A model generated the notes under the pieces. The model worked only from the letters and a program-made list of their open reading frames with translations, was not told the DNA's origin and searched no databases. A stretch of DNA of 64,000 nucleotides from JBGAPI01 sp044221335 (lineage in GTDB: Bacteria; Pseudomonadota; Gammaproteobacteria; Xanthomonadales; Ahniellaceae), in assembly GCA_044221335.1 (NCBI GenBank), contig JBGAPI010000030.1:1-64000 (forward strand). The letters are read 5' to 3'. How positions within the stretch are numbered: the stretch's first letter is position 1; each line of letters opens with the position of its first letter. A program made the position numbers and the translations under genes. This document shows positions 17,605 to 26,068 of the stretch, in pieces.

Positions 17605-18860
17605 CCGTGCAGGAAATCCGCAACTACACGATGAATTTCGGCCCGCAGCATCCGGCCGCGCACGGCGTGCTGCGCCTGGTGCTGGAGCTCGACGGCGAGG
17701 TGATCGTCCGCGCCGATCCGCACATCGGACTGCTCCACCGCGGGACCGAGAAGCTGGCCGAGTCGAAGCCGTTCAACCAGTCGATCGGCTACATGGACCG
17801 TCTCGACTACGTGTCGATGATGTGCAACGAGCACGCCTACGTGCGCGCCATCGAGCAGCTGCTGGGCGTCGCCGCGCCGCCGCGCGCGCAGGTCGTCCGC
17901 ACGCTGTTCGACGAGATCACCCGCATCCTCAACCACCTGATGTGGCTGGGCTCGTCCGCGCTCGACCTCGGCGCGATGACCCTGTTCCTCTACGCCTTCC
18001 GCGAGCGCGAGGAGCTGATGGACTGCTACGAGGCGGTCTCCGGCGCGCGCATGCACGCGACCTACTACCGGCCGGGCGGCGTCTACCGCGACCTGCCGGA
18101 GAAGATGCCGCAGTACAAGGAATCGCCGTGGCACAAGGGCGACGACCTGAAGCGCCTCAACGCCTGGCGCGGCGGCTCGATGCTCGACTTCCTCGATGCC
18201 TTCGCGGACGACTTCCCGCGCCGCGTCGACGAATACGAGACGCTGCTGACCGACAACCGGATCTGGAAGCAGCGCACCGTCGGCATCGGCGTGATCAGTC
18301 CGGAGCAGTGCAAGGCCTGGGGCATGACCGGCCCGATGCTGCGCGGCTCCGGCGTCGCCTGGGACCTGCGCAAGAAGCAGCCCTACGCCTTCTACGAGCA
18401 GGTCGACTTCGACATCCCGGTCGGCGTCAACGGCGACTGCTACGACCGCTATCTCGTGCGCGTCGAGGAGATGCGCCAGTCGAACCGCATCATCAAGCAG
18501 TGCGTGCGCTGGCTGCGCGACAACCCCGGCCCGGTGATGCTGAAGAACTTCAAGGTCGCTCCGCCCTCCCGCGAGGAGATGAAGGACGACATGGAAGCGC
18601 TGATCCACCACTTCAAGCTGTTCACCGAGGGCTACAGCGTGCCGGCCGGCGAGACCTACTCGGCGGTCGAGGCGCCGAAGGGCGAATTCGGCTGCTATCT
18701 CGTGTCCGACGGCGCCAACAAGCCGTTCCGCTGCAAGCTGCGCGCCCCCGGATTCGCCCACCTGTCGGCGATCGACGAGATCGTGCGCGGCCACATGCTG
18801 CCCGACGTGGTCGCCGTGATCGGCACGCTCGACATCGTGTTCGGAGAAATTGATCGATGA
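17601..18860 (+). CDS. nuoD: NADH-quinone oxidoreductase subunit D (49 kDa)
   Basis: 419 residues. The GTG at 17601 overlaps the nuoC stop (GTGA); a second GTG at 17607 is possible. Conserved motifs include MNFGPQHPAAHGVLRL, DPHIGLLHRGTEKL, QSIGYMDRLDYVSMMCNEH and the C-terminal DIVFGEIDR. The His pair and Tyr of these motifs line the quinone pocket. The C-terminus overlaps nuoE by four bases. Confidence 0.97.
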   Translation: MTVQEIRNYTMNFGPQHPAAHGVLRLVLELDGEVIVRADPHIGLLHRGTEKLAESKPFNQSIGYMDRLDYVSMMCNEHAYVRAIEQLLGVAAPPRAQVVRTLFDEITRILNHLMWLGSSALDLGAMTLFLYAFREREELMDCYEAVSGARMHATYYRPGGVYRDLPEKMPQYKESPWHKGDDLKRLNAWRGGSMLDFLDAFADDFPRRVDEYETLLTDNRIWKQRTVGIGVISPEQCKAWGMTGPMLRGSGVAWDLRKKQPYAFYEQVDFDIPVGVNGDCYDRYLVRVEEMRQSNRIIKQCVRWLRDNPGPVMLKNFKVAPPSREEMKDDMEALIHHFKLFTEGYSVPAGETYSAVEAPKGEFGCYLVSDGANKPFRCKLRAPGFAHLSAIDEIVRGHMLPDVVAVIGTLDIVFGEIDR

Positions 18861-19384
18861 AGGCTTCTGGCAACTTCGCGGCGGTGAAGGACGTCGACCC
18901 GCTGGTCGTGCTGTCCGCCGACACCCGCGCCCACATCGACCACTGGGTCGCCAAGTTCCCGCCGGAGCGCAAGCGTTCGGCGCTGCTGCAGGCGCTGATG
19001 GCGGCGCAGGAGCAGAACGGCGGTCACCTGACCGACGAGTCGATGGCGGCCGTCGCCAAGTACCTGGGCCTGCCTCCGATCTGGGCCTACGAGGTCGCGT
19101 CGTTCTACTCGATGTTCGACCTGGAGCAGGTCGGCCGTCACAAGGTCGCGGTCTGCACCAACATCTCCTGCTGGCTCAACGGCGCCGAGGACATCGTGCG
19201 CCACTGCGAGAAGAAGCTCGGGGTGAAGCAGGGCGAGACCAGCGCCGACGGCCGCATCTACCTCAAGGTCGAAGAGGAATGCCTCGCCGCGTGCTGCGGG
19301 GCGCCGATGATGGTCGTGGATGGGCATTACCACGAGAACCTCACTCCGGCGAAGGTGGATGAGATTTTGGATGGGTTGAAGTGA
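18857..19384 (+). CDS. nuoE: NADH-quinone oxidoreductase subunit E (24 kDa)
   Basis: 175 residues. The [2Fe-2S] cluster N1a ligands are Cys100 and Cys105 (CTNISC) and Cys142 and Cys146 (CLAAC). The ATG overlaps the nuoD stop (ATGA). It is the partner of NuoF in the NADH-oxidising module. A 199-bp gap with an inverted word-repeat separates it from nuoF, which is unusual within this operon. Confidence 0.96.
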   Translation: MKASGNFAAVKDVDPLVVLSADTRAHIDHWVAKFPPERKRSALLQALMAAQEQNGGHLTDESMAAVAKYLGLPPIWAYEVASFYSMFDLEQVGRHKVAVCTNISCWLNGAEDIVRHCEKKLGVKQGETSADGRIYLKVEEECLAACCGAPMMVVDGHYHENLTPAKVDEILDGLK

Positions 19385-19387
19385 ATA

Positions 19388-19525
19388 GGGCTGAAGGCTG
19401 AGGGCTGAAGCGAAATGACTCCACGGATCGCTGCTGAGTCTTGCGCTGATCGAGAGTTCGTTCGAATGGTCCGCGGATTCCTCAACCTCTCTGGTTTCAG
19501 CCCTCAACCCTCAGCCCTCAGCCCC
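19388..19525. repeat. Inverted word-repeat between nuoE and nuoF
   Basis: Left arm (19388-19410) is built from GGGCTGAAGGCTGAGGGCTG words and the right arm (19495-19525) from their reverse complement, CAGCCCTCAACCCTCAGCC and similar, around an 84-base spacer. Each arm is an imperfect tandem of a 7-8 bp unit. No open frame of interest lies inside. A large hairpin within the operon mRNA is expected. Confidence 0.85.
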
Positions 19526-19583
19526 AAGTAACCCGCGATCTGGCAAGCACGAAGCGCCCGAAGCAACCAACGACGCAAACCCC

Positions 19584-20915
19584 ATGTCCTACGGCCCCGC
19601 CCCCCAAGATCACAACGTCTGCTTCAACACGCTGCATTTCGATCAGCCGTGGAGCTACGACAGCTATCTGAAGGCTGCCGGCTACCAGGCCTGGCGGAAG
19701 ATCCTGACCGAGAAGATCCCGCGCGAGCAGATCATCGACCAGGTCAAGGCCTCGTCGCTGCGCGGGCGCGGTGGCGCGGGCTTTCCGACCGGCCTCAAGT
19801 GGTCGTTCATGCCGCGCAACGCGCCGGGGCAGAAGTACATCCTGTGCAACTCCGACGAGTCGGAGCCGGGCACCTGCAAGGACCGCGACCTGCTGCGCTA
19901 CAACCCGCACGCGGTGATCGAGGGTCTCGCGATCGCGTGCTACGCGACCAATTCGACGGTGGCCTACAACTACCTGCGCGGCGAGTTCCACCACGAGCCC
20001 TTCGAGCGCTTCGAGCACGCCCTGCACGAGGCCTACGAGAAGGGCTGGCTCGGCAAGAACATCCTCGGCTCCGGCGTGGACGTCGACATCCACGGCGCGC
20101 TCGGTGCCGGCGCCTACATCTGCGGCGAAGAGACCGCGCTGATGGAGTCGCTGGAAGGCAAGAAGGGCCAGCCGCGCTTCAAGCCGCCGTTCCCGGCCAA
20201 CTTCGGCCTGTTCGGCAAGCCGACCACGATCAACAACACCGAGACCTACGCCTCCGTTCCCGCGATCATCCGGAACGGCGCCGACTGGTTCCTCGGCCTC
20301 GGCAAGCCGAACAACGGCGGTCCGAAGATCTTCTCGGTGTCGGGCCATGTCGCGAAGCCGGGCAACTACGAGATCCGGCTCGGCACCTCGTTCACGGATC
20401 TGCTCGCGCTGGCCGGCGGCATGCGCCCGGGCCGCACGCTCAAGGCCGTGATTCCGGGCGGCTCGTCGATGCCGGTGCTGCCGGGCGAGACCATGCTCGG
20501 CCTCACCATGGACTACGACGCGCTGCAGAAGGCCGGTTCGGGCCTGGGTTCCGGCGCCGTGATCGTGATGGACGACCGTACCTGCATGGTGCGTGCCTGC
20601 CACCGGATCAGCCGTTTCTACTACGCCGAGTCCTGTGGCCAGTGCACCCCCTGCCGCGAAGGCACGGGCTGGATGTACCGGGTGCTCTCCCGGATGGTCG
20701 AGCACAAGGCAACGCTGGACGACCTCGCGATGCTGAAGGCCGCTGCCGGCCAGATCGAGGGTCACACCATCTGCGCCTTCGGCGAGGCTGCCGCCTGGCC
20801 GGTGCAGGGCTTTCTGCGCCACTACTGGCACGAGTTCGAATACGCCATCGTCAACAAGCGCTTCCTGGTCGACGACGAGCAGGCCGGCACCGTGATCCCG
20901 AAGGTGGCGGCGTGA
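19584..20915 (+). CDS. nuoF: NADH-quinone oxidoreductase subunit F (51 kDa)
   Basis: 443 residues. FMN and NADH binding are indicated by GRGGAGFPTGLKWSFM and the GAGAYICGEETALMESLEG region. The N3 [4Fe-4S] ligands are Cys351, Cys354, Cys357 (ESCGQCTPC) and Cys397 (HTICAFGEA). This is the NADH entry point of complex I. Confidence 0.97.
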   Translation: MSYGPAPQDHNVCFNTLHFDQPWSYDSYLKAAGYQAWRKILTEKIPREQIIDQVKASSLRGRGGAGFPTGLKWSFMPRNAPGQKYILCNSDESEPGTCKDRDLLRYNPHAVIEGLAIACYATNSTVAYNYLRGEFHHEPFERFEHALHEAYEKGWLGKNILGSGVDVDIHGALGAGAYICGEETALMESLEGKKGQPRFKPPFPANFGLFGKPTTINNTETYASVPAIIRNGADWFLGLGKPNNGGPKIFSVSGHVAKPGNYEIRLGTSFTDLLALAGGMRPGRTLKAVIPGGSSMPVLPGETMLGLTMDYDALQKAGSGLGSGAVIVMDDRTCMVRACHRISRFYYAESCGQCTPCREGTGWMYRVLSRMVEHKATLDDLAMLKAAAGQIEGHTICAFGEAAAWPVQGFLRHYWHEFEYAIVNKRFLVDDEQAGTVIPKVAA

Positions 20916-20924
20916 TCGTGTCCG

Positions 20925-21044
20925 GCGGGAATCGGGAGACGGGATTCGGGGATCGGGGCGGCGCTCCGGTGACCGATGGAGCCTGGCGCCGGATGGCGCC
21001 GCGACCCGCCTCGCGATTCCCGAATCCCCATTCCCCATTCCCGC
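20925..21044. repeat. Inverted word-repeat between nuoF and nuoG
   Basis: Left arm (20925-20958) consists of GGGAATCGGGAGACGGGATT words and the right arm (21015-21044) of GATTCCCGAATCCCCATTCC words, its reverse complement theme. The central 56 bases are ordinary. The architecture matches the nuoE/nuoF element, but the words differ completely. Confidence 0.85.
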
Positions 21045-21063
21045 TTCAGCAAGGCTCGACTCA

Positions 21064-23409
21064 ATGAGCGCACAACCCGCCAACCCCAACCAGGCTCCCG
21101 ACCAGGTCAACCTGGAAGTCGACGGCAAGACCGTCGCGGTGAAGAAGGGCGCGATGATCATCGAGGCGGCCGACAAGCTCGGCGTCGCCATCCCGCGCTT
21201 CTGCTACCACAAGAAGCTGCCGATCGCCGCCAACTGCCGCATGTGCCTCGTCGACGTCGAGAAGGCGCCGAAGCCGATGCCGGCCTGTGCCACGCCGGTG
21301 ATGGAAGGCATGAAGGTGTACACCCAGTCGAAGCGCGCGCTCGACTCGCAGCGCAACGTGATGGAGTTCCTGCTGATCAACCACCCGCTCGACTGCCCGA
21401 TCTGCGACCAGGGCGGCGAATGCGAGCTGCAGGACGTGGCGATGGGCTACGGCCGTTCGGTCTCGCGCTTCGTCGAGCGCAAGCGCGTGGTGGCCGACGA
21501 GGACATGGGGCCGCTGGTCGCGACCGACATGACCCGCTGCATCCACTGCACCCGCTGCGTGCGTTTCGTCGGCGAGGTCGCCGGCACCTACGAGCTCGGC
21601 GGCATCAACCGCGGCGAGCACACCGAGATCGGCACCTACATCGGCAAGTCGCTGGAGTCGGAGCTGTCCGGCAACATCGTCGACGTCTGCCCGGTTGGCG
21701 CGCTGACCAACAAGGTGTTCCGCTTCAAGGCGCGCCCCTGGGAGCTGATCGCGCGCGAGTCGATCGGCTACCACGATGCGCTCGGCTCCAGCCTGTTCCT
21801 GCATACCCGCCGCGGCGAAGTGCTGCGCACCGTGCCGCGCGACAACGAGGCGGTCAACGAATGCTGGCTGTCCGACCGCGACCGCTATTCGCACCAGGGC
21901 CTGTACGCCGACGACCGCGCGACGAAGCCGTTGGTGCGGAAGGGCGGCGAACTGGTCGAGGTGTCCTGGGAGGAGGCGATCGCCTTCGTCGCCGACGGGC
22001 TCCGGGCGCATGCGGGGGCCGACCTCGCGGCGCTGGTCGCGCCGCTCGCCAGCAACGAGGAAGGCTTCCTGCTCGGCGAGATCGTGCGCGGCCTCGGCAG
22101 CGATGCGATCGACCACCGCCTGCGCGTCTCCGACTTCACCGACGGCGCGCCCGAGCGTGCATTCGATCTCGCCATCGCCGAGATCGAGAACGCGGACCGC
22201 GTGCTCGTCGTCGGCGGTCACCCGCGTCTCGACCAGCCGCTGCTCGGCCATCGCCTGCACAAGGCGGCCCGGCGCGGCGCCAGGATCGGCGTGCTGAACC
22301 CGGTCGACTTCGACGTGAACTACGACCTCGCGGCGCGCGCCATCGTCGCGCCATCCGCGCTCGTCGACACCCTGGCCGCCGTGGCCCGGGTCGCGGTTCC
22401 GGCGGCCGATCTGCCGGCATCCCTGGCCGGTCTGGTCGGGCAGGCGACGGTCGACGACTCCGCGAAGGCGCTGGCCGCGCTGCTCGCCGACGGCAACTCC
22501 CGGCTGATCCTGCTTGGCGACTTCGCCGTGCAGCATCCCGAAGCCTCGCTGCTGCGCGCGCTCGCCAATGCCATCGCGGCCGCGACAGGTGCCGCGCTGA
22601 ACGAGATCCCCAGTGGCGCCAACGGCCTCGGCCTGGCCCGCGTCGGCGCGCAGCCGCGCGGCGCCGGCCACAACGCCGCGCAGGTGCTGGCGCACGGTAG
22701 CAAGGCGCTGCTGACCTATCACGCCGGATCGCAGGACACCGCCAATCCGGGCGGCTACGACCAGGCCCGCAGCGGCGCGAAGTTCCACGTCTATGTCGGC
22801 GCCTTCGCGTGCACCGGCGTCAAGCGCACCGCCCACGCGGTGCTGCCGATCGGCCTGCCGCCGGAGATCGACGGCAGCTACGTCAACGCCGACGGCACCG
22901 TGCAGCAGGTCCGCGCCGGCGCCCGGCTGCCGGGCGATGCGCGTCCGGGCTGGCGCGTGCTGCGCGCTCTCGGCGCCGCGCTCGGCATCGGCGGCTTCGA
23001 GTTCACCGAATTCGCCGAACTGGCGGCGCGGGTCGCGCCGCTCGCTGCCGGCAAGGATCCGGTCGCGAACGGCCAGGTCGCTGCGCATTCGGCCCGGGTC
23101 GACGGTCTCGAGCGCATCGCCACGGTTCCGCTGTATCGCTCCGACGCCGTCGTGCGGCGAGCGCAGGCGCTGCAGGGGACGCCGCTGTCCCTGCCGGCCC
23201 ACGTCGCGCTGCATCCCGCCGCCGCACACGCACGGAGCCTTGCCGACGGCAGCATGGTCAAGGTCTCCGACGGCCGGCACGAGGCCGAGCTCCCGCTGCG
23301 CCTCGACGCGCGGGTCCCGAAGGACGCTGCCTGGCTGCCCGGCGGGCATTCCGAAGTCGCCAAGCTGCGCGGTACCGGCGCGGCGCTCACCGTGACGAGG
23401 GTCGGCTGA
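21064..23409 (+). CDS. nuoG: NADH-quinone oxidoreductase subunit G (75 kDa)
   Basis: 781 residues. The N-terminal ferredoxin-like domain binds [2Fe-2S] through Cys47, Cys58, Cys61 and Cys75. HPLDCPICDQGGECELQD and CIHCTRCVRF supply further [4Fe-4S] ligands. The C-terminal two thirds resemble a molybdopterin oxidoreductase that has lost its cofactor, as is normal for NuoG. The last base of the stop overlaps the nuoH ATG. Confidence 0.96.
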   Translation: MSAQPANPNQAPDQVNLEVDGKTVAVKKGAMIIEAADKLGVAIPRFCYHKKLPIAANCRMCLVDVEKAPKPMPACATPVMEGMKVYTQSKRALDSQRNVMEFLLINHPLDCPICDQGGECELQDVAMGYGRSVSRFVERKRVVADEDMGPLVATDMTRCIHCTRCVRFVGEVAGTYELGGINRGEHTEIGTYIGKSLESELSGNIVDVCPVGALTNKVFRFKARPWELIARESIGYHDALGSSLFLHTRRGEVLRTVPRDNEAVNECWLSDRDRYSHQGLYADDRATKPLVRKGGELVEVSWEEAIAFVADGLRAHAGADLAALVAPLASNEEGFLLGEIVRGLGSDAIDHRLRVSDFTDGAPERAFDLAIAEIENADRVLVVGGHPRLDQPLLGHRLHKAARRGARIGVLNPVDFDVNYDLAARAIVAPSALVDTLAAVARVAVPAADLPASLAGLVGQATVDDSAKALAALLADGNSRLILLGDFAVQHPEASLLRALANAIAAATGAALNEIPSGANGLGLARVGAQPRGAGHNAAQVLAHGSKALLTYHAGSQDTANPGGYDQARSGAKFHVYVGAFACTGVKRTAHAVLPIGLPPEIDGSYVNADGTVQQVRAGARLPGDARPGWRVLRALGAALGIGGFEFTEFAELAARVAPLAAGKDPVANGQVAAHSARVDGLERIATVPLYRSDAVVRRAQALQGTPLSLPAHVALHPAAAHARSLADGSMVKVSDGRHEAELPLRLDARVPKDAAWLPGGHSEVAKLRGTGAALTVTRVG

Positions 23410-24467
23410 TGAATCCCACGGTCCTCCTGGTGCTGCTGACGGTCGCCAAGATCCTGGCGGTGACCGTGCCGCTGATCATCTCGGTGGCGTTCTACACCTA
23501 CTGGGAACGCAAGGTGATCGGCTACATGCAGGTGCGGCTCGGCCCCACCGAGATCGGGCCCTGGGGCCTGATCCAGCCCTTCGCCGACGTCTTCAAGCTG
23601 CTGTTCAAGGAAATCGTCCTCCCGGCCAACGCCAACAAGTTCCTGTTCTACCTGGCGCCGGTGCTCGCGCTCGCGCCCGCGTTCGCGGCGTGGGCGGTCG
23701 TGCCGTTCGCCGACGGCGCGGTGCTCGCGGACATCAACGTCGGCCTGCTGTACCTGCTCGCGATGACCTCGATGGGCGTGTACGGGATCATCCTCGCCGG
23801 CTGGGCCTCGAACTCGAAGTACGCCTTCCTCGGCGCGATGCGCTCGGCGGCGCAGGTCGTGTCCTACGAGATCGCGATGGGCTTCGCGCTGGTCTGCGTG
23901 CTGATCCTGTCGGGCTCGCTCAACCTCTCCGAGATCGTCCGCGCGCAGTCCGGCGACATGGGCCCGTTCGAGTGGTTCTGGCTGCCGCTGTTCCCGATGT
24001 TCCTGGTGTACCTGATCTCCGGCGTCGCCGAGACCAACCGCGCGCCGTTCGACGTCGCGGAGGGCGAGTCCGAGATCGTCGCGGGCTTCCACGTCGAGTA
24101 TGCGGGCGCGGCGTTCTCGCTGTTCTTCCTGGCCGAATACGCCAACATGATCCTGATCTCGTTCCTGACCTCGATCCTGTTCCTCGGCGGCTGGCTGTCG
24201 CCGCTGCAGGGCCTGGTCAAGGACGTCGCGGTCGACGGCTGGTATGCGCCGCTGGTGACCTGGATCTGGAAGGGCGGCTGGCCGTGGCTGTTCGCGAAGG
24301 CGCTGGCCATCGCCTTCACCTTCCTGTGGTTCCGCGCCACCTTCCCGCGCTACCGCTACGACCAGATCATGCGGCTCGGCTGGAAGGTGTTCATCCCGAT
24401 CACCCTGGCATGGGTCGCGGTGTCGTCGTGGCTGGTGTATTCCGGCCTCGTCCAGATCCGGCAGTGA
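23409..24467 (+). CDS. nuoH: NADH-quinone oxidoreductase subunit H
   Basis: 352 residues, eight or nine membrane helices. Conserved loops: YTYWERKVIGYMQVRLGPTE near the N-terminus, AETNRAPFDVAEGESEIVAG in the middle and RATFPRYRYDQIMRLGWK near the C-terminus. It connects the quinone site to the proton-pumping arm. The ATG at 23409 overlaps the nuoG stop by one base; longer frames upstream read nuoG out of frame. Confidence 0.97.
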   Translation: MNPTVLLVLLTVAKILAVTVPLIISVAFYTYWERKVIGYMQVRLGPTEIGPWGLIQPFADVFKLLFKEIVLPANANKFLFYLAPVLALAPAFAAWAVVPFADGAVLADINVGLLYLLAMTSMGVYGIILAGWASNSKYAFLGAMRSAAQVVSYEIAMGFALVCVLILSGSLNLSEIVRAQSGDMGPFEWFWLPLFPMFLVYLISGVAETNRAPFDVAEGESEIVAGFHVEYAGAAFSLFFLAEYANMILISFLTSILFLGGWLSPLQGLVKDVAVDGWYAPLVTWIWKGGWPWLFAKALAIAFTFLWFRATFPRYRYDQIMRLGWKVFIPITLAWVAVSSWLVYSGLVQIRQ

Positions 24468-24474
24468 GTCCGAC

Positions 24475-24963
24475 ATGAAGCGTGTATTCGATTACCTGAA
24501 GAGCCTGCTCCTGCGCGAGCTGCTGGAAGGCCTGGTGCTGACCGGCCGCTACTTCGCGCGGCCGAAGTACACCATGCGCTATCCGCAGGAGAAGATCCCG
24601 AAGAGCCAGCGCTTCCGCGGCCTGCATGCGCTGCGCCGCTACCCGAACGGCGAGGAGCGCTGCATCGCCTGCAAGCTGTGCGAGGCGGTGTGCCCGGCGC
24701 TGGCGATCACCATCGACTCCGAGCAGCGGGCGGACGGCAGCCGCCGCACCACCCGCTACGAGATCGACCTGTTCAAGTGCATCTTCTGCGGCTTCTGCGA
24801 AGAGTCCTGCCCGGTCGACTCGATCGTCGAGACCGACATCCACGAGTACCACTTCGAGAAGCGCGGCGAGAACGTGGTCGGCAAGCTGAAGCTGCTCGCG
24901 ATCGGCGATCGCTTCGAGCCCGAGATCGCCGCCGCCCGCGCCGCCGACGCGGCCTACCGCTGA
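24475..24963 (+). CDS. nuoI: NADH-quinone oxidoreductase subunit I
   Basis: 162 residues. Two [4Fe-4S] ferredoxin motifs: Cys63, 66, 69, 73 (CIACKLCEAVCP) and Cys102, 105, 108, 112 (CIFCGFCEESCP), holding clusters N6a and N6b. The N-terminal amphipathic helix attaches the peripheral arm to the membrane. Confidence 0.98.
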   Translation: MKRVFDYLKSLLLRELLEGLVLTGRYFARPKYTMRYPQEKIPKSQRFRGLHALRRYPNGEERCIACKLCEAVCPALAITIDSEQRADGSRRTTRYEIDLFKCIFCGFCEESCPVDSIVETDIHEYHFEKRGENVVGKLKLLAIGDRFEPEIAAARAADAAYR

Positions 24964-24988
24964 GCGCCGGAGCCCGACGAGACCTGCC

Positions 24989-25600
24989 ATGTCCAGTTTC
25001 GAACTGATCCTGTTCTACCTGTTCTCGAGCGTCGCGCTGATCTCAGCGATGGCCGTGGTCACGGTGAAGAACCCGGTGCACGCGGCGCTGTCGCTGGTGC
25101 TCACCTTCTTCAACATCGCCTGCATCTGGATCCTGATGCACGCCGAGTTCCTCGGCGTCGCCCTGATCCTGGTCTACGTCGGCGCGGTGATGGTGCTGTT
25201 CCTGTTCGTGGTGATGATGCTCGACATCGACGTGGTGCCGCTGCGCGAGGGCTTCGCCCGCTTCCTCCCGGTGGCGGCCGGCGTCGCGGCGGTCATGCTG
25301 CTCGAGATGCTGCTGCTGCTCGGCAAGTCGGCCAAGGTCGCCAGCGCCTACGCGCTCGAGGACCATGGCGCGAACTCCAACATCGTGCTGCTCGGCCAGC
25401 TGCTGTTCGATCGCTACATGCTGCCTTTCGAGGTCGCGGCGCTGATCCTGACCGTCGCCATCATTGCCGCCGTCGCGCTCACGCTGCGCCATCGCGTCGG
25501 CGTCCGCACCCAGGATCCGGGCAAGCAGGTGCTGGTGCGCAAGCAGGACCGCATCCGCCTGATCAAGATGGCCGCGGTGAAGCCGGAGACCGAGCAATGA
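24989..25600 (+). CDS. nuoJ: NADH-quinone oxidoreductase subunit J
   Basis: 203 residues with five membrane helices. NPVHAALSLVLTFFNIACIW and VALILVYVGAVMVLFLFVVM are the conserved helix 2 and helix 3 regions; helix 3 contains the glycine-bearing pi-bulge segment. The basic C-terminal tail (RKQDRIRLIKMAA) faces the cytoplasm. The stop overlaps the nuoK start (ATGA). Confidence 0.96.
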   Translation: MSSFELILFYLFSSVALISAMAVVTVKNPVHAALSLVLTFFNIACIWILMHAEFLGVALILVYVGAVMVLFLFVVMMLDIDVVPLREGFARFLPVAAGVAAVMLLEMLLLLGKSAKVASAYALEDHGANSNIVLLGQLLFDRYMLPFEVAALILTVAIIAAVALTLRHRVGVRTQDPGKQVLVRKQDRIRLIKMAAVKPETEQ

Positions 25601-25902
25601 TCACCCTGTACCACGCGCTGGCGCTGTCCGCCGCCCTGTTCGCGATCTCGATCGCCGGGCTGATCATCAACCGCAAGAACCTGATCGTCCTGCTGATGGC
25701 GATCGAGCTGATGCTGCTCGCGGTCAACATGAACTTCGTCGCGTTCTCGCACTTCAACAACGACCTCAACGGCCAGGTGTTCGTGTTCTTCATCCTGACC
25801 GTGGCGGCGGCGGAATCGGCGATCGGCCTAGCGATCCTGGTGCTGCTGTTCAGAAACCGCCGGACGATCAACGTCGGGGAGTTCGACAGCTTGAAGGGCT
25901 AG
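25597..25902 (+). CDS. nuoK: NADH-quinone oxidoreductase subunit K
   Basis: 101 residues, three membrane helices. The membrane glutamates of the proton path are visible in LLMAIELMLLAVNMNF and VAAAESAIGLAILVL. The TAG stop forms the base of a strong hairpin immediately downstream. Confidence 0.97.
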   Translation: MITLYHALALSAALFAISIAGLIINRKNLIVLLMAIELMLLAVNMNFVAFSHFNNDLNGQVFVFFILTVAAAESAIGLAILVLLFRNRRTINVGEFDSLKG

Positions 25903-25928
25903 GCGGTTCGCGCTGCGCGGACCGCCTA
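25900..25928 (+). repeat. Strong hairpin on the nuoK stop codon
   Basis: TAGGCGGTTCGCG pairs with CGCGGACCGCCTA through 13 bp (one U-G wobble) around a CTG loop. It starts on the T of the nuoK TAG stop. There is no T-tract directly after it, so it may dampen or protect rather than terminate. Confidence 0.8.
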
Positions 25929-26004
25929 CTCAGGAAGCAAGAACTGTTTTTTGGATTTGCGATTCGCCGTTTCGTGGCTCGAGCTGTGGATCGCTCTTCA
26001 ATTG

Positions 26005-26029
26005 GGGAATTCGCCGCCGGCGAATTCCC
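26005..26029 (+). repeat. Perfect palindrome before nuoL
   Basis: GGGAATTCGCC, a 3-base loop (GCC), then GGCGAATTCCC: an 11-bp perfect stem. It ends directly before AAGGGG (26030-26035), the only good ribosome site in the gap, and could mask it in mRNA. The remaining part of the 148-base nuoK-nuoL gap has no gene. Confidence 0.7.
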
Positions 26030-26068
26030 AAGGGGCGCAAGACATGACGATTGCTGAGACCTCACACC

